Source: Zopfochytrium polystomum
Taxonomy: Eukaryota; Chytridiomycota; Chytridiomycetes; Chytridiales; Chytridiaceae
Assembly (NCBI GenBank): GCA_025765615.1
Contig: JAIVFJ010000110.1
Location: 124,001 to 188,000 of the forward strand
Direction of reading: 5' to 3'
DNA: 64,000 nt
Shown: one piece after another, positions 22,991 to 34,172 of the stretch
Position numbering within the stretch: the stretch's first letter is position 1
How the letters are laid out: each line of letters opens with the position of its first letter
The notes under the pieces: model-generated
What the model saw: only the letters and a program-made list of their open reading frames with translations
Databases searched by the model: none
What the model was told of the DNA's origin: nothing
Position numbers and translations under genes: made by a program

Positions 22991-24126
22991 GCTTGGGAGG
23001 AAAATGTGTGAGAGCGTTGCAGTGGAATAGAAATTTGAAAGGCAGTGATTTCCTGAAGTTGGTGGCAGATTCTGAGACTTCTTGAGCAGGTAATATAAGA
23101 ATAAGCCGTAAACAAATGCAGACGCTTGTGGGTGGAGTTGTAAGTGTGAGTAGATTATTTTCTCAATGGGGTATGCTGGTGATGAGTTGGTGTTGAGAAA
23201 AGCAGACTTGTCACAATTGTGGAGCGAAAATGAGTGGGCCAAAATGCAGCTGCAGCTTGCAACTCAATATCCCACGAGGCCAAGGACGAATTTGGAGAAT
23301 CACTGAGTTGCCCCACTTAGATCAGCAGTTGCAGAATGCAGAAAAATTGGTTTTAAGCGATTTGGTTGGGTTTTGGCCGAGTTGTGAATGTGGGAAGTTG
23401 CAGGCAACAAATTTCGATGGATTTGGGTGAAATTTGGTGCTAATTGACTGCTGAATTCGTTCGAAACACGGACAGTTACTATGCAGCAAGGAAGCAGTCG
23501 AGGATTGCGACGTTTGGTGAGTAGATAGAACAAAAGGAGTACTTTCAAATGGTGGTAAGCAATTCCTAAAGCAATTGAAAGAAGTTGCAAACGTAAACTC
23601 TCGAAATTCGGCGTTATCAGGTGGCTGATGTTGTGGATGAGTGCTGTTACACACTCTGCGACGCTGCAGCAGCAAAAAAACGACTGTCAAAACGTCTTCC
23701 CCAGTGTTAAAAATGCTGTAGACGTGGTGGAATGGTGGGGGTACAAAAACTGAGCGAGTTGGTAGTGTGGTGGCAAGTGGCATGCCTCTATTTGCTTGTT
23801 CTGTGCGCTTTTCAAGTGTGTTGCTGTGTTCTGCATGTTGTTTATACTCCAGATGATTGCGATGGGTCACAATTTTGTATGAAAGAAATGACAGCTGCTG
23901 TTTGTGGATGGTGGGTGAACTACTCTGGTGGACTACACTCTTGTGATGGTGAAGCTGAGATGGGAGACTGTTGCACAATGTATGCTGTTTGGCTTCATAC
24001 AAAATTGTGACAAAGACTAGGTGACAAAAAATGCACCAAATCCTCATCACAGTTGGTGCTCCCATGCACCACAGTGTGAGGTGTTGCTCCTGCACACTGC
24101 TTACTGCAAAAACCCAAAATCTAACA
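22991..24126 (-). repeat. Copia-T copy 3: 5' LTR plus leader, minus strand
   Basis: It starts (minus strand) with TGTTAGATTTTGGG at 24126 and is close to the 61593-61830 LTR for about 240 bp before that copy diverges. The LTR/leader border is not resolved. The 320-residue open frame on this strand (23322-24284) crosses LTR sequence and is not a gene. Confidence 0.7.
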
Positions 24127-24770
24127 TACACGACCCCTGAAGTTGGCACTCCCTTTTCCAACTTCAACCTCAATTTGCTCGCCTTGTTGGAAAGGGCGAA
24201 TACGATGGAGAAGTTCTCCAGCTGCTGACTTTGCAAAGCTGTCAACTTGATGGTACACTTTGGTGAACTGGGTAATGAAGGCATCTGAGGTTTCTTTTCT
24301 CTTGTCCATGAGGCGGAGGCACCAATTGAAATCTCTGTCCTTGGAATGGTCCATCTCTGATGAGACAGGTTGCAGTGTCGTGGAGGTCTAGTGGATCAAC
24401 TGCATTGTTCTGCTCTGCATTGATGTGATTGGTTGAGTCAGTACTCATGTTGTTTTCTCAGGACAATTATGTGTGCCAAGTTTGAAAGGATTTCATTGGA
24501 TTTTGGGTGTGTTGTGAAGGTGGTGTTGCAGCATATGAAAAGTTGGATTGTTAGCTTGGTGTGTGTCAGGTAGTGGGGTGGTTGTTGTCTCCAATTGGGG
24601 ACAAAAAATCAAAAATTAATGGTAAGGGTTGGAGGTAACCTGGTGACCCTGAATGGAAAAAGGCGTCGCTTATCACAAAGGAGAGTGATTTTGGGATGCC
24701 ACTGGTGACAATCGTGTAGTCCAGAAGCAGGCCTTTCTAAGATCGGCTGGGGGAGGTCTGGATGATAAGC
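24127..24770 (-). mobile_element. Rearranged Copia-T leader/gag fragment
   Basis: The minus strand from about 24770 matches the Copia-T leader and then gag (MSTDSTNHINAEQNN..., DAFITQFTKVYHQVDSFAKS) with an internal deletion. At 24127-24186 a piece of leader appears in the opposite orientation (match to 15400-15470 on the plus strand), so a small inversion or template switch occurred. Not functional. Confidence 0.65.
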
Positions 24771-25121
24771 AACACATCCAGCTGGTCAAACAAAGTGACA
24801 AAGACTGAGCTACTACTGCACCAGATATCAGCACACTAACTGTTACTATCCTGGTTATCTGCCTCTTCACATCGATTAAACCACAAACAGCAGAGGTCCT
24901 CAAAAACCAACTTGCTCCATCAACTAATAATCAATCTGCTAAGTGTTTTGCTCTTCTCTTTTGATATGCATCAAAGTAACTGCCTTTATCCTCTCAACAT
25001 ACAGCCATGCACTCCTGTAACTCATTTCTAAATGCTTTGAGTCTGCAATATTCCTCTGCACATTCTTTCAGGATTCATCATTCTGTGAACATCAACACAG
25101 GCATTTCAGTTGTTGGAGATC
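24771..25121 (-). other. Probable internal sequence of the LTR-W element
   Basis: It lies directly inside the right LTR-W arm, with no target duplication at that junction, and does not match Copia-T. No motif is recognised in it. It may be the leader of the LTR-W element. Confidence 0.35.
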
Positions 25122-26267
25122 TGATGAAATCCCACCCAGGACTGGAGGGACTTGGTGTGTGTGGGGATGAAGAGAGAGAGAGAGAGAGAGAGATCAGTGA
25201 TGATGGAAAAGGGAAAGGAGTGAGAGGATGGAGAGAGAGAGAGGAGTGAGTGGGCAGAGCTGGAAGAGAGAGCAAATGGAGGAAGAGAGATTGGCTTGTT
25301 TTGCACTGGATTCTGTCAAAGCAGCAAGGAGGGGGTTTTATTCCTTTTTTTGATCTCTGTGAGAGGTTGCTGCTTTTATACTCCTGCAGGTTGGAGCCAT
25401 CAGAAAACAGAGGGAGCAGTGGGCTGCACAGAGCAGGCCACAGAAATGAGATAAAACAGGCTGAGCACCAATCCCCAGCCTGGGCTATGTACCCATTCAG
25501 GGCTGAGTACCACCCAGTGCTGGGCATCACTCAGGGCTGAGTACCAGCCTGGGCTGGGCACCACCCAGGGCTGAGTACCAGCCTGGGCTGTGCACCACCC
25601 TGGGCTAAGTACCAGCCACGGCTGAGTACCACCTTGGGCTGAGCACTTTGTCTGGGCTGAGTACCACCAGGAACCAATTTACAGCTTGTTTGAGAAACAG
25701 TTGCTTGTAAATTGGTTTGGTTGTTTCCAAATCAGGAAGCTTGTTTGGGAAACAAGCCGCTTTTTTCCTTGTTTTTAGAAATCCAATGATTGGTGCAATC
25801 TCTGGTGAGCTCAGTTTTTATCTCACTTTTAGAAATGCAGTGATTGGTGCAACCCCTGATTCCTAAATGCCTATTGCATTGCTCAGATTGCACAGCACAG
25901 CAGGAAAGCTGGAATTCCGGATCAGGGAGCGGAATCCCGATGCAGAGTGCGGAATTCCCGAGCATGGGGCAGTGGTACACTGCTTCTGCATGCTTGCTGT
26001 ACTGTGTTACATGTACAGAGTGCGTAGTTTGAATGTTTTTGTGCATGTTCTAATTGCATTGTTCCTACCGGTAGGATGAACAAAGCTAGAACAACAGCCG
26101 CCTTTGCCTATCTCTTTTTATTGAGAACAGGTTAGCCCTTCCGAGCGCCCCATTCAAGTATTGAATCTACTGAGCCCTTCGAACACCCCATCCAATGTGA
26201 TTGGATGGAGTTCTCAAAGGGATCATCAGTAACGGGCGTAGTGTACCCCGTGTGTCGAATCTCAACA
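25122..26267 (-). repeat. LTR-W, right (minus-oriented) copy
   Basis: 1146 bp, the same length as the left copy and almost identical to it in reverse complement. The few differences I saw lie in the outer 200 bp. It is followed on the plus strand by TACCG (26268-26272), the reverse complement of the CGGTA flanking the left copy. Its inner end (AGATC) lacks the duplication. The two arms and the 3.2 kb between them form a large inverted repeat, 20782-26276. Confidence 0.9.
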
Positions 26268-26272
26268 TACCG

Positions 26273-27869
26273 CAATGGGACACGGTTCTGGGGGAGTTGG
26301 TACCCTGCACAGCAACAGTCTTTTGGAGTCCAACGTCATGCGTGTGGAGGCTATGGTCGTGTCGCTGGACAGTGTGCCAACACATTTCTTCAGCAATTGC
26401 AGCAACAGCAACAGCATCGACCACCAGCAAATCCAAATATGCTCTTCCTCCAGCAATCGAACCTTTCACAACAGCAGATATCTGAAAACCAAGCACTTCT
26501 ACAACAGAACGGTGATTGGGATGACCAGCAAAGTGAGCAGTAAGCTGCAGAACAGCAATTGTGGATGGAAACGCAACTCCAATCAGAGACCGACCAAGAT
26601 GAAAATCAACAGGATTTTTGGATGGCCTGGGAGTAATCCGGGCATTTGCAGTTAACGTCCCTTCTCTTCCTATTTCTTTTCCTGTACTCATTGACAACGG
26701 TTGCAATGTTACAACACTTTGAAATTTCTCTCTCTCTATTCCCTATAGTTTTACTCAGCAGAAATCCAGCATGGCTATTGCCAAAGAAGGACCTATTCTT
26801 ACTTGTGAAGGATTTGGCACAGCCCTCATACCACTCACCAACAATATCACACTTATAATTGAAGTGCCCAATATGCTCCAGAATGTCCTGTCAACTTGGT
26901 CGCTGATTGGGACCTACAACTATGTGGCTTCTTCCATCTTGCACGAGACCTTCAACCTGGTACTATTTATCGTAGCAGTCCTGAGGAAGGAGATCCAGCT
27001 GTCCTTCAAATGATTCTAAGACATGGTCTCCAATGGTTCCCAACAGCAGTAAACCCCAACTTCAACTGCAGCAAACAATTTATTGCACATTGTGCCAGTA
27101 AATTTTTTTTTTTTTTTTTTTTTTACAACCTCTTCAGCTCAGCAGATACAGTTGATACACTCAGTATACGCAGAAAGCAAAGCTCCAAACACAGCGCATG
27201 CATGAACGCCTCGGCCATACCCTTATGCAAGACTACGAGCAATGAAGGAGCGCCGTACATGTGCTGAGTTTCCTGACATTAAGCTGGACTTGCTTGAAGA
27301 ACCGTGTAAGGCCTGCATTATCGCCAAACGGACTAATGCTCCTATTCCACATACAGATCCTCCAGATAAACTACCAGGAGAACATTTGGCCTTTGATCTA
27401 GTGGAAGTCAAACCAAAGTTTCAAGGACAATATGGCTTTGCTCTCATCGCTATTGACTATGCAAGTAATTATCTCTGGTCGACAAACCTTCGGAGAAATT
27501 CAGAAGCACTACCAGAGGCCATTAAGATCATCCAACAATTGGAGACAGTTAGGGATGTTCGTGTAAAGTGCGTCCACTTTGATGGTGGGGAACTGAATCG
27601 CTTGCTTTTAACCGTTTCTGTACGCGAATATTCGCGTCGAAGTCAGTCCACCTCATACACCTGAGCTGAATGGGAAAGCAGAGTGAGCAGTTTGAATAGT
27701 CATGGATGTCACATGATCCCTTCTAAGACATGCTGGTTCACCATGGTCATGGTGGGGATACGCGATTCGACATGCAGTAGATATCATCAATACACTTCCT
27801 GTCCTCAGCCGTGGATTACTATCTCCAGTTGAAACGCTTCTTGGATTCCCTCCATGCATCAGTCAAACA
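26273..27869 (+). pseudogene. Copia-T copy 3, 3' half: gag knuckle, protease, integrase
   Basis: It begins with a decayed zinc knuckle (CGGYGRVAGQCAN), then protease LIDNGCNVTTL (about 26690), then a 140-residue integrase frame (27242-27664) with CKACIIAK, FDLVEVK and HFDGGE, then an integrase C-terminal stretch. A T22 tract (27103-27124) interrupts it. It stops at 27869, where an LTR-W fragment begins. Its 5' half is the minus-strand gag at 21942-22990. Confidence 0.85.
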
Positions 27870-27951
27870 CCCCATCCAATGTGATTGGATGGAGCACTCA
27901 AAGGGATCATCAGTAACGGGCGTCGTGTACCCCATGCGTCGAAGCTCAACA
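27870..27951 (-). repeat. LTR-W 5'-end fragment
   Basis: 82 bp matching the first bases of LTR-W (TGTTGAGCTTCGACGCATGG on the minus strand), truncated at its inner end where Copia-T copy 3 stops. It is more diverged than the two long copies are from each other. Confidence 0.8.
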
Positions 27952-28880
27952 GACATTGCATTCTTTGGGTGATGCAGTTCATGTTTGTATGAAGCACAAT
28001 CAAATTCTGAACTCTTCATTCCAAACAAGATCAAATGCATCCTTTGGAGTAAACTGTGCGGCTTGTTTCGCTGAGATCCGAACAGTTTTTGACAGTGTTC
28101 CAGTCTCATGTGGATGACGGCATGGATGCAATGTCCGTGCTTTTGTCACCGATTCAACCCACTCAGCTGGGTTGGCTGTAGACTGCTCACCCTCTGCAAG
28201 GAGTGCACCTATGTCTCTTTCAAACTGCTCAGTGTTGACAATCACAATGTCATCAATCATCTCAAGAGGACGAGGTCCATCAGAGCTCTCATCAGCCAAG
28301 AGAGCACTTCCAGAGCAAGAAGCACCAGTGGAACCAACTTGTGCCTCAGAATTTGCCAGATGAATCAATGCTGAAGAAATCTGTCCACTTCCAGCGGAAC
28401 CCATCACCCCCCCAACAACAGATTCCAATGGAAAAGCAACACCTGTCCACACATCAAAGTTCTGTTTTCAGCACTTGCAGCAGATCCAGAAGCATCCAAA
28501 TTTTCATGAGCGCCTGGCAGTGTAGAGGGCTCCAAACTTCCATGGCCAGCACCAAAGGTTTGTGTGGGCTCTCTGCGTACGTTATAAATATCTGTTCCTG
28601 CTTGACGGTGTATAAGAGAGCCACTTTGAGCTGCACGATTACCTAGATTTTGTCAGTTGGAGTTTTTGGATTAAGAACAGATATCACCAGCCTGAAATTT
28701 CAATTCTTTCAAAGTAAGACCAGCCAGCGATTTCTTGGACTGTCCAGAGTTGATTAAATGGATCTCCCAATATGCCTTTGTGTTTCTTCCAGGCTTCTTT
28801 GGCAGTTTTGGTGTAGCTGGGGGTGTGTTTTATCAGCCATCTTTTTCTGAAGTTTTGTTCCACGGCAGATTGGCGTTAGC
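27952..28880 (-). pseudogene. Retroelement-like fragment, family uncertain
   Basis: A minus-strand open frame (28452-28000, 150 residues) contains an acidic, Ser-rich part and then PAEWVESVTKARTLHPC and DAFDLVWNEEF. Its position before a polymerase and its style suggest the linker before the RT of a copia element. It could be the upstream part of the Copia-S element interrupted at 14964, but I cannot show continuity. Confidence 0.4.
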
Positions 28881-29826
28881 TGATCAGTGAACGGATTCAA
28901 ACAAATTAGGTGTCCACAGATGCGCACATGCTGGATCTATCTCTATGCTAAAAAAATCGCGATTGGGAATCACGGCGAAGTTGCAGGACCGCTCTTTTTG
29001 TGGCACACAGATGTGGTGAGCAGGCAGATTGTGATCGGTGGCACTGTGCCGTATGTGGCATGCTGTTTCGTTGGTTTGACACAACCTTTTTTCACTAACA
29101 AAAGGAGCAAGCTAATTTAGACCGCATTTGCAGAATTGGTAGGACTACAACATATTAAAGTTTCATGAGGATTCGTTCCGTTTTGGTGAAGTTCTTCTAA
29201 TCGTAATGTCGGAAAAGTCGGTCATTGTGCCACTGGTGGTACTATGACTGTGAAAGGGTTAAAAAATGAGGAAATTGGGCCTTTTCTTCTTTGTGCTTCT
29301 GCAGACAACTGACAAGTTTTTTTTTTTTTTTTGCAAAGCTGTACTGGAAGGCGTCGTTTCAAGCTCGCTTCCAAAGGGTGTTATTCCTTCCTAATGAAAG
29401 GCTCCTCTTTCAAAAAAAGGTGAGAATATTGACCCACCGTCTTGTGTGCTCTCTGTCTACTATTGGTCTCAAAGCTGGCATTTGATTGAATCGCTTTGTT
29501 TCCGTCAAAAACAACAATTTTTTTTGCCTTGCTGTTTTACTGGTCGGTCACTGTCAGAAATTTTCTTTGTGCACTCAAGGTGGGTGTGGGCGGCGTTTGG
29601 GGGGGAAAACACCAAATTTATTCCCACTCGTTCACACCCACCCAAGGCCGCCGTTGCTTCACCCGCAGCCGCAGCCGCCCTCCCCATCGTCCGCTCGAAC
29701 TGGAGTTGGACGATAACAGGGAGCGGGCATCTGAAGAGGCAGCAGGAGTAAGCGGCGGCGGCGGACGACGAGAAGCAGCGGGAGGAGGAAGAGGAGGAGG
29801 AGGAGGAAAGGCGAAGATCTGGCGAA
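28881..29826. other. Intergenic; includes dispersed repeat 29140-29260
   Basis: The segment 29140-29260 matches 45603-45720 (shared ACAACATAT, AAAGTTTCA, TTTTGGTG). The rest holds poly-T runs and the upstream region of the ArfGAP gene. No gene is supported. Confidence 0.45.
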
Positions 29827-32800
29827 ATGACCTCCACCCATGAGCACCACCACCACACCACACCACCCCCGCCACTGCCAACCACAGCCGCAGTGAACAA
29901 CACTTCTACCCCGCAGCGGCCGGAGCTGCATCCAGCTCAACACTCACCGTTTCTAATGCAATCAGGCTCCTCTCTTTCGTCCTCGGCGTTGGCCGTCTCA
30001 GTGCCCTCCTCTTCGTTCATGGCGGGCGGGGCCACCGCATCTTCAACATCTCCCATTCCTGTTTGGCCGTCACAGAGGCCCATCTCGCAAGACCTTTCCC
30101 ACAACTCTGTCCTTTTGTCGGTTCTGGCCAATGCACGCGAGGGAGAAATTGTTGCAAGTGACGGTCTTCCCGATCAGGCGCACCCCAGCCGTACTTCTCG
30201 CGAGCTTCTGAGATCCGTTGGGAGGGGTCGCTCGTCATCCGCCGATTCCGCAGCCGCTGTCGTTGGCCCCACTCCTCCGCCGCCAGAAGATTCGGTCATT
30301 CCAAGCTCCAAGCGCTCTCAGTCCCTGAACTTGCCGAGGCGCCCTTCGAACCAAACGCCGCCGGGATCCATAATCTTATTTAGCCAGTCCCATCCAAAGG
30401 ATCCTCTTGCGGTGTCAGTGGAAAGCGAGAACCTTGTGCTCCGTTCACAAAAGCGCTTGTCGCACCCCCTGGCAAACGCTGATGGCGTGTTCTTCTCAGA
30501 ACCTCTCGTCCTGGTTACACTCAAGCTGAGAAAGCGTAAGCAATCTGGCAGCTCGAGCACGTCGAAAATAGGCAACGCGCTCTCTGGCGTCTTCCGCCGC
30601 TCAGCATCGGCTGGCTCAACTCTACATCCGTCATCACCGAAGTCGACTGGCTCGCCTCGTCTCATGGATGCTGTGGAAGACAAGTTGTCAAGTGTTTTCA
30701 AAAGGCGCTTAAGTAGATCAGGAAGCAGCACAAAGTCAAACCACAGCCTCAGCAAACCTCGTTCTACGCCGGACCTCTCCCTCCAAGCTTTCGAAGCAAG
30801 TGACGCCCCGCCTTCTCCCCTTCCAGACTCTTTGCACATCCCAGACGCACCAGCAGATGTCTTCGTTTCTCCGTCATCCCCTTTGTTTGTGGAACCGGTG
30901 CCGCGAACATCTATTGGGAGTGTCGACTCCGAAGCTTTTTGGTCAGGCGACAGCTCTGCTGCGAGCACTACTACCGTCGGCCAACTGCGATTGGTGCCGC
31001 CGGTCCCCGCACTTCCCAACATACCGGGGTCGGCGCCGTCACCGTCCGCACCGTCGGCTCCATCCGCACCGTCGTCCATTGGTTCTGGCCCAGTCATTGC
31101 CCTCTCTTCGTCCCCTTCTCCTTCCATCAATGCTCCGAAACCGCGCAAGATTGGAACAGGTTTTGACGAGAACGAAGACCAGCTCTCCAGTCACTCGTCC
31201 CACAAGAAAGTAGTTTTTAAGATTATTACCCCTTCCCGCGAAGTCGTGATGCATGCAAGCTCCCCTGCTGACTTCAAAGAGTTCAGAACATTCGTGGAGA
31301 TCAATCGAGCGCAGATTCTGGCTGGAGGGTTGGACAATGATGATGGAAACAGTATTGGGGACGAAGGCGAGTTCAACGTGGCGCCAAATGAAGGAAAGCG
31401 CCTTCTCAAGCTGCTCAAAGAATTGTCGGAGTCTAATCGATATTGCGCCTCTTGTGGAGCAAGAGGGCCAGACTGGGTGGCTTATGAGCGTTCGTATAGC
31501 ATTCCAATTTTGGTTTGCGAAGGTATTGCGATTGGTTTAGTTTCTTTCAGAGGAGTTAATGTTGGCCTAATTTCCACTTTAATATACAGACTGCAGTGGC
31601 CTTTATAGAGGCGAATCAAACTATTTTGTCCGATCGTTCATGTTTGATGTTTCTCTGTTCCAAGACACTGACTCGGACGTCTACAAAGTTATTCAAAGCA
31701 CGGTGAACGCAAGCAGCGTTGATCAGATCCGCCAATTGATCGACGAGGGAAAAATTCCGAGGCCGCCGCAGCTATTTGATTTCTCGGCAGTTCCAAAACT
31801 AAATCCTACGCGCTCTCTGTTGACGGTACCCCAAGTCGCCGACAGCGGAGTGCTGGTCCCTGAGTCAGGGCTTGCGTCTCCGTCAGGGCCCAGCGGAGCC
31901 AAGAAAAAGCAGAAAGGGCACGGGAGATCCAGCTCAGTTTCCTCAATCGGCGGCGCATTCCCACTTCAGACTACCTCAGCCGCAGTTGTGCATCAGACTG
32001 CCTCGTTGGGCAGCTCAGCAGTCGTGGGGACGAGCCCCACCTCTGCGTCTGGAGCTACAGCAGCTGCCTCTCCATCGTCTGGCAGTAAGAGCGCGGCTCG
32101 CTTCAGTCGTGGTTTTGGTTTATTTCGAGACGGCGCTAATAACTCAGCGGCTTCGCTCACGGGTTCAGTTCCTTCAGCGGCCTCTACTCATGGGTCGCCC
32201 ATCGTTGTACCGACCTCATCAGCTTCTTCTCACCTGACTCAACAGCAACTTCGCCGAATTTCGACCCCTCCCGCGTCTTCTTCATCCCAACCTCTCTCCC
32301 CTACGTTAATGCCACCATCCGCTTCGTCGGCTGCCGCAGCTCCCGCATATAGCGCTTCGGTCCCATCACTTTCTGAGCCTCGAGTAGATCCATCCGAAAT
32401 GGTATCACACTTTCGTGGCACAATGCCAACTGCTTCGCGTGCACTGCCCCTTTCTGAAGGCGAGTTCAGTGATAGTGCGGCCGCCGCCACTGCCAGGAGC
32501 GGTGGCGGTGCTCCTCTTGTTCCGCGAAAGTCAACTTCAATGCCTGTCTCTATTTCCGGAGCTGCAGGACCACGCAGTGCTCAGACCGGAGCAAGTGTCG
32601 CCCTTGACACCCTCCGCGAGGCTTCATTCGAGCAGCCTGACGGCGCCGGCCAGCATCTTCACTTTCCACTGCAACAGCACCACCATCACCACGCAACAGT
32701 TGCGGCAGCGGTCACCTCCAACGATGTGGCGGACCTTCACGTCTTGCGTGCGGGAACGCCCGCTTCCATGGTGTCTAGCTCCTCTACTGCTTCTGGCCTG

Positions 32801-32977
32801 ACAGCTGGAGAATCACGCAACAAGGGCAGTAGTGGCGGAGGGTTTTTATCGAAACAGGCGGCCATGGCCTCTGTCGAGGCGGGAACAAAGTCGATGAAGC
32901 GTTTCCTAACGCGAATGACTGAAAGCCGTCTGGGCAGCCGCGATAGCTCTGAGGGCAAGGGCCGTCGGAAAGAGTAG
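29827..32977 (+). CDS. ArfGAP-domain protein with probable PH domain end
   Basis: Two exons, 29827-31522 and 31590-32977, giving 1027 residues. The N-terminal 450 residues are Ser/Pro-rich. Residues about 460-495 (VVFKIITPSREVVMHASSPADFKEF...) look like the last strands and helix of a PH domain. The ArfGAP zinc finger follows at about residue 538: CASC...CEDC, with the fourth Cys and the arginine-finger motif CSGLYR supplied by exon 2, then FVRSFMFD like the VRSLxLD of ArfGAPs. This predicts a GTPase activator for Arf-family G proteins acting at membranes. The zinc loop is 20 residues instead of the usual 16 or so. The last 400 residues are low complexity (Ser, Ala, Pro, one His run) ending in a basic tail. 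The ATG at 29827 is the first in a long frame, but earlier exons cannot be excluded. Confidence 0.8.
31523..31589 (+). other. Intron in the ArfGAP zinc finger
   Basis: 67 bp, donor GTATTG and acceptor ATACAG. Splicing G to AC gives the Asp of CEDC and joins both halves of the zinc finger in frame. Confidence 0.9.
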
Positions 32978-34108
32978 AATCCAAAACGCTAGGCCGAGGA
33001 CGGACCTTCTTTCTTTCGCGATTTCCGTGCGTGGGTCTTGGTGGTCTGCTCTTTGCCTAACCTATGCGGTAGCCCTGCGGTTTCGTACTTTGAGGGTACG
33101 AGACCCTTGATCATTTCCACTCTCAAACGGAATGAAATCTTGCATTCAGTAGACATTTCTTCGTTTGTCTTTCTGACCGGCCGTTTTTTAACGCCCTCCC
33201 GTCTCACTGGGATCGTTTTTTTATGTGACTTTCTCTGCAATGAATGCCTCTTTTGCCCTACGGCACAGCACAAACCCCGATTCTCTCGTCGTCTTGTCCT
33301 TTCTTCGTTCCTTTTTTCGGCTTGTTATTCATCTGTCTTCCTTGTATTGAGACAGAGCTGTGCGCTCGGGGCGGTCGTTTTCTTTTTTTTTTTTCTTCTT
33401 TGTTTTTTTTTGCTCCGCCCGTATTACCATCTGGAAACGGTTGAGGAACCCCTCCCGCCCCCATTCCCCACCAATGCTCCTATTTCTATACAGCCTCCTT
33501 TCTTTTTTCTCTACGACAAAGCTGCAACTCAAAATTCCTGCTTAAAGATTTTGGGACTATCGCAAACACAGGATTCTTATGGGTGAAGGTTGCTCCTGCC
33601 CTTTCATTCTTTGACCACGCGACGGTATTCCTCAGGAATAGACCACTGTACTTCCAAAACCTACGCATTTCACACGATTTTCCCTAAGTGGAATCCTTGC
33701 TCGCTGTGCAAACGAGTGAAGCTGGGCCCTATCCTGCTCCGCAACGTCGCAAAGCAATGGTGCCGCAGAAATCACCCCAATCCGCATCAACTTAGATTGC
33801 CCATGCGCCTACCGCACGAGGACATCTTCATAAGCCACAATGAGGTTGCCTCATCGTGGGGAGGATTCCAAATCTGCTGCGCTACGAGCGTCGTTACCTG
33901 TATGGAGAATTCATCGTTCTAACTTTTACTCCCGGGTCTGTCTCTGGTCATATAGAAGCCCTTGCCCCCGAATCACCGTGGAGCGAGGATGGCATTGTCT
34001 ACGACTACGATATCGATGACGATGCGTCGAACTATTGTTGTCTGTTCCTGCAGAGAGACAGTTCTGTCTCCTTAACGGACTGTCCTGCTCTCATAGTCTG
34101 TCCAGACA
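32978..34108. other. 3' intergenic region with unresolved short open frames
   Basis: Pyrimidine-rich with poly-T runs to about 33580. From 33590 to 34125 two overlapping frames (110 and 89 residues) look somewhat protein-like (RYERRYLYGEFIVLTFTPG, then an acidic stretch), which could be a decayed or frameshifted gene end. No family is recognised. Confidence 0.3.
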
Positions 34109-34111
34109 TTA

Positions 34112-34167
34112 TAGTGCACTGGTGAGCACACGCATGGTGTGTGTAAGTGCCAGGGTTTGAATCCCTG
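34112..34167 (+). repeat. tRNA-like pol III promoter element (SINE head candidate)
   Basis: An A box TAGTGCACTGG (34112-34122) fits TRGYNNANNGG. A B box GGTTTGAATCC (34154-34164) sits in a perfect 5-bp stem with a 7-base loop (CAGGG/CCCTG), like a T arm, and GTGC/GCAC can form a D stem. Flanking bases do not make an acceptor stem, so this is not a functional tRNA. The block AAGTGCCAGGGTT recurs near 10580 and related sequence lies near 38110, suggesting a tRNA-derived SINE. Confidence 0.5.
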
Positions 34168-34172
34168 TCGGT

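Noticed and set aside
23322..24284. 320-residue open frame on the minus strand
   Set aside because: It runs through the Copia-T LTR and leader (matches 61593-61830) and has no protein motif; chance open frame.
25095..25121. Self-priming site for LTR-W analogous to LTR-H
   Set aside because: Only 6 nt (GATCTC versus GAGATC about 23 nt after the TATA box) pair; too short to claim.
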